NCBI GenBank assembly: GCA_000507305.1
Contig: DF240212.1
Span: 62,001 to 126,000 of the forward strand
Direction of reading: 5' to 3'
DNA from: Breviolum minutum Mf 1.05b.01
Taxonomy: Eukaryota > Sar > Dinophyceae > Suessiales > Symbiodiniaceae
DNA length: 64,000 nt
Position numbers and translations under genes: made by a program. A model generated the notes under the pieces. It did not search any database. It saw only the letters and a list, made by a program, of their open reading frames with translations, and was not told where the DNA came from. Positions 63,839-64,000 of the stretch are shown piece after piece. Each line of letters opens with the position of its first letter. Position 1 is the stretch's first letter.

Positions 63839-64000
63839 CTCCAAAGTTGTGACAAATATGGGCTGGGTACGATCACAAGAGAAAACCGAATCTACACAGT
63901 TTGAGAAACAAGTCGAATGAAGCTGACCCCACTAGTAGACGGTTGAATTTGGTATATTTCCAACAGATTGTTCACCCTGCTCACTCAATTCGGAGATTGA

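Overview
This window reads as nuclear DNA of a dinoflagellate, most likely of the Symbiodiniaceae/Suessiales type. Genes are split into many short exons. Introns end almost always in AG|G but begin with GT, GC or GA. Every gene I could reconstruct is on the minus strand. One intronless gene carries what looks like a relict dinoflagellate spliced leader. A retroelement encodes reverse transcriptase, RNase H and a C5-methyltransferase-like domain. Exons were assembled by hand from codon content, splice phase and known protein families. Well-supported genes are complete to the base; other exon groups are given at low confidence and without a function.

Layout: 0.86-4.46 kb, a complete 8-exon ARF1-type GTPase gene (181 aa). 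7.2-11.3 kb, a RING finger plus Lon-substrate-binding (LONRF-like) gene. 12.7-21.4 kb, a GDA1/CD39 family nucleoside phosphatase (apyrase) gene. Inside one of its introns, on the same strand, sits an intronless gene (14.26-15.71 kb) with an eIF4E-binding motif like that of 4E-T, preceded by the relict spliced leader. 21.4-38 kb is exon-poor to my eye: scattered plausible minus-strand exons, several for membrane proteins, none recognised. 39.1-43.0 kb is repeat-rich and surrounds an unrecognised gene or pseudogene (40.4-41.6 kb). 44.66-45.71 kb is a perfect 254-bp tandem array abutting the retroelement (45.7-50.2 kb). The element has three overlapping ORFs, with a candidate -1 frameshift heptamer between ORF2 and ORF3. 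50.8-55.7 kb holds exons of an unrecognised polytopic membrane protein. 56-64 kb holds further minus-strand exons and an intronless, frame-broken coding relic (61.4-62.4 kb) containing a perfect 25-bp inverted repeat.

Functionally, the recognised host genes are unlinked housekeeping functions: vesicle traffic, ubiquitin ligase/Lon-domain, nucleotide hydrolysis and translation control. Their shared orientation fits the unidirectional gene arrangement known in dinoflagellates rather than an operon. Four single N bases (42637, 45708, 49424, 50228) mark ambiguous or joined sequence in and around the repeats, so the exact ends of the retroelement are not secure.
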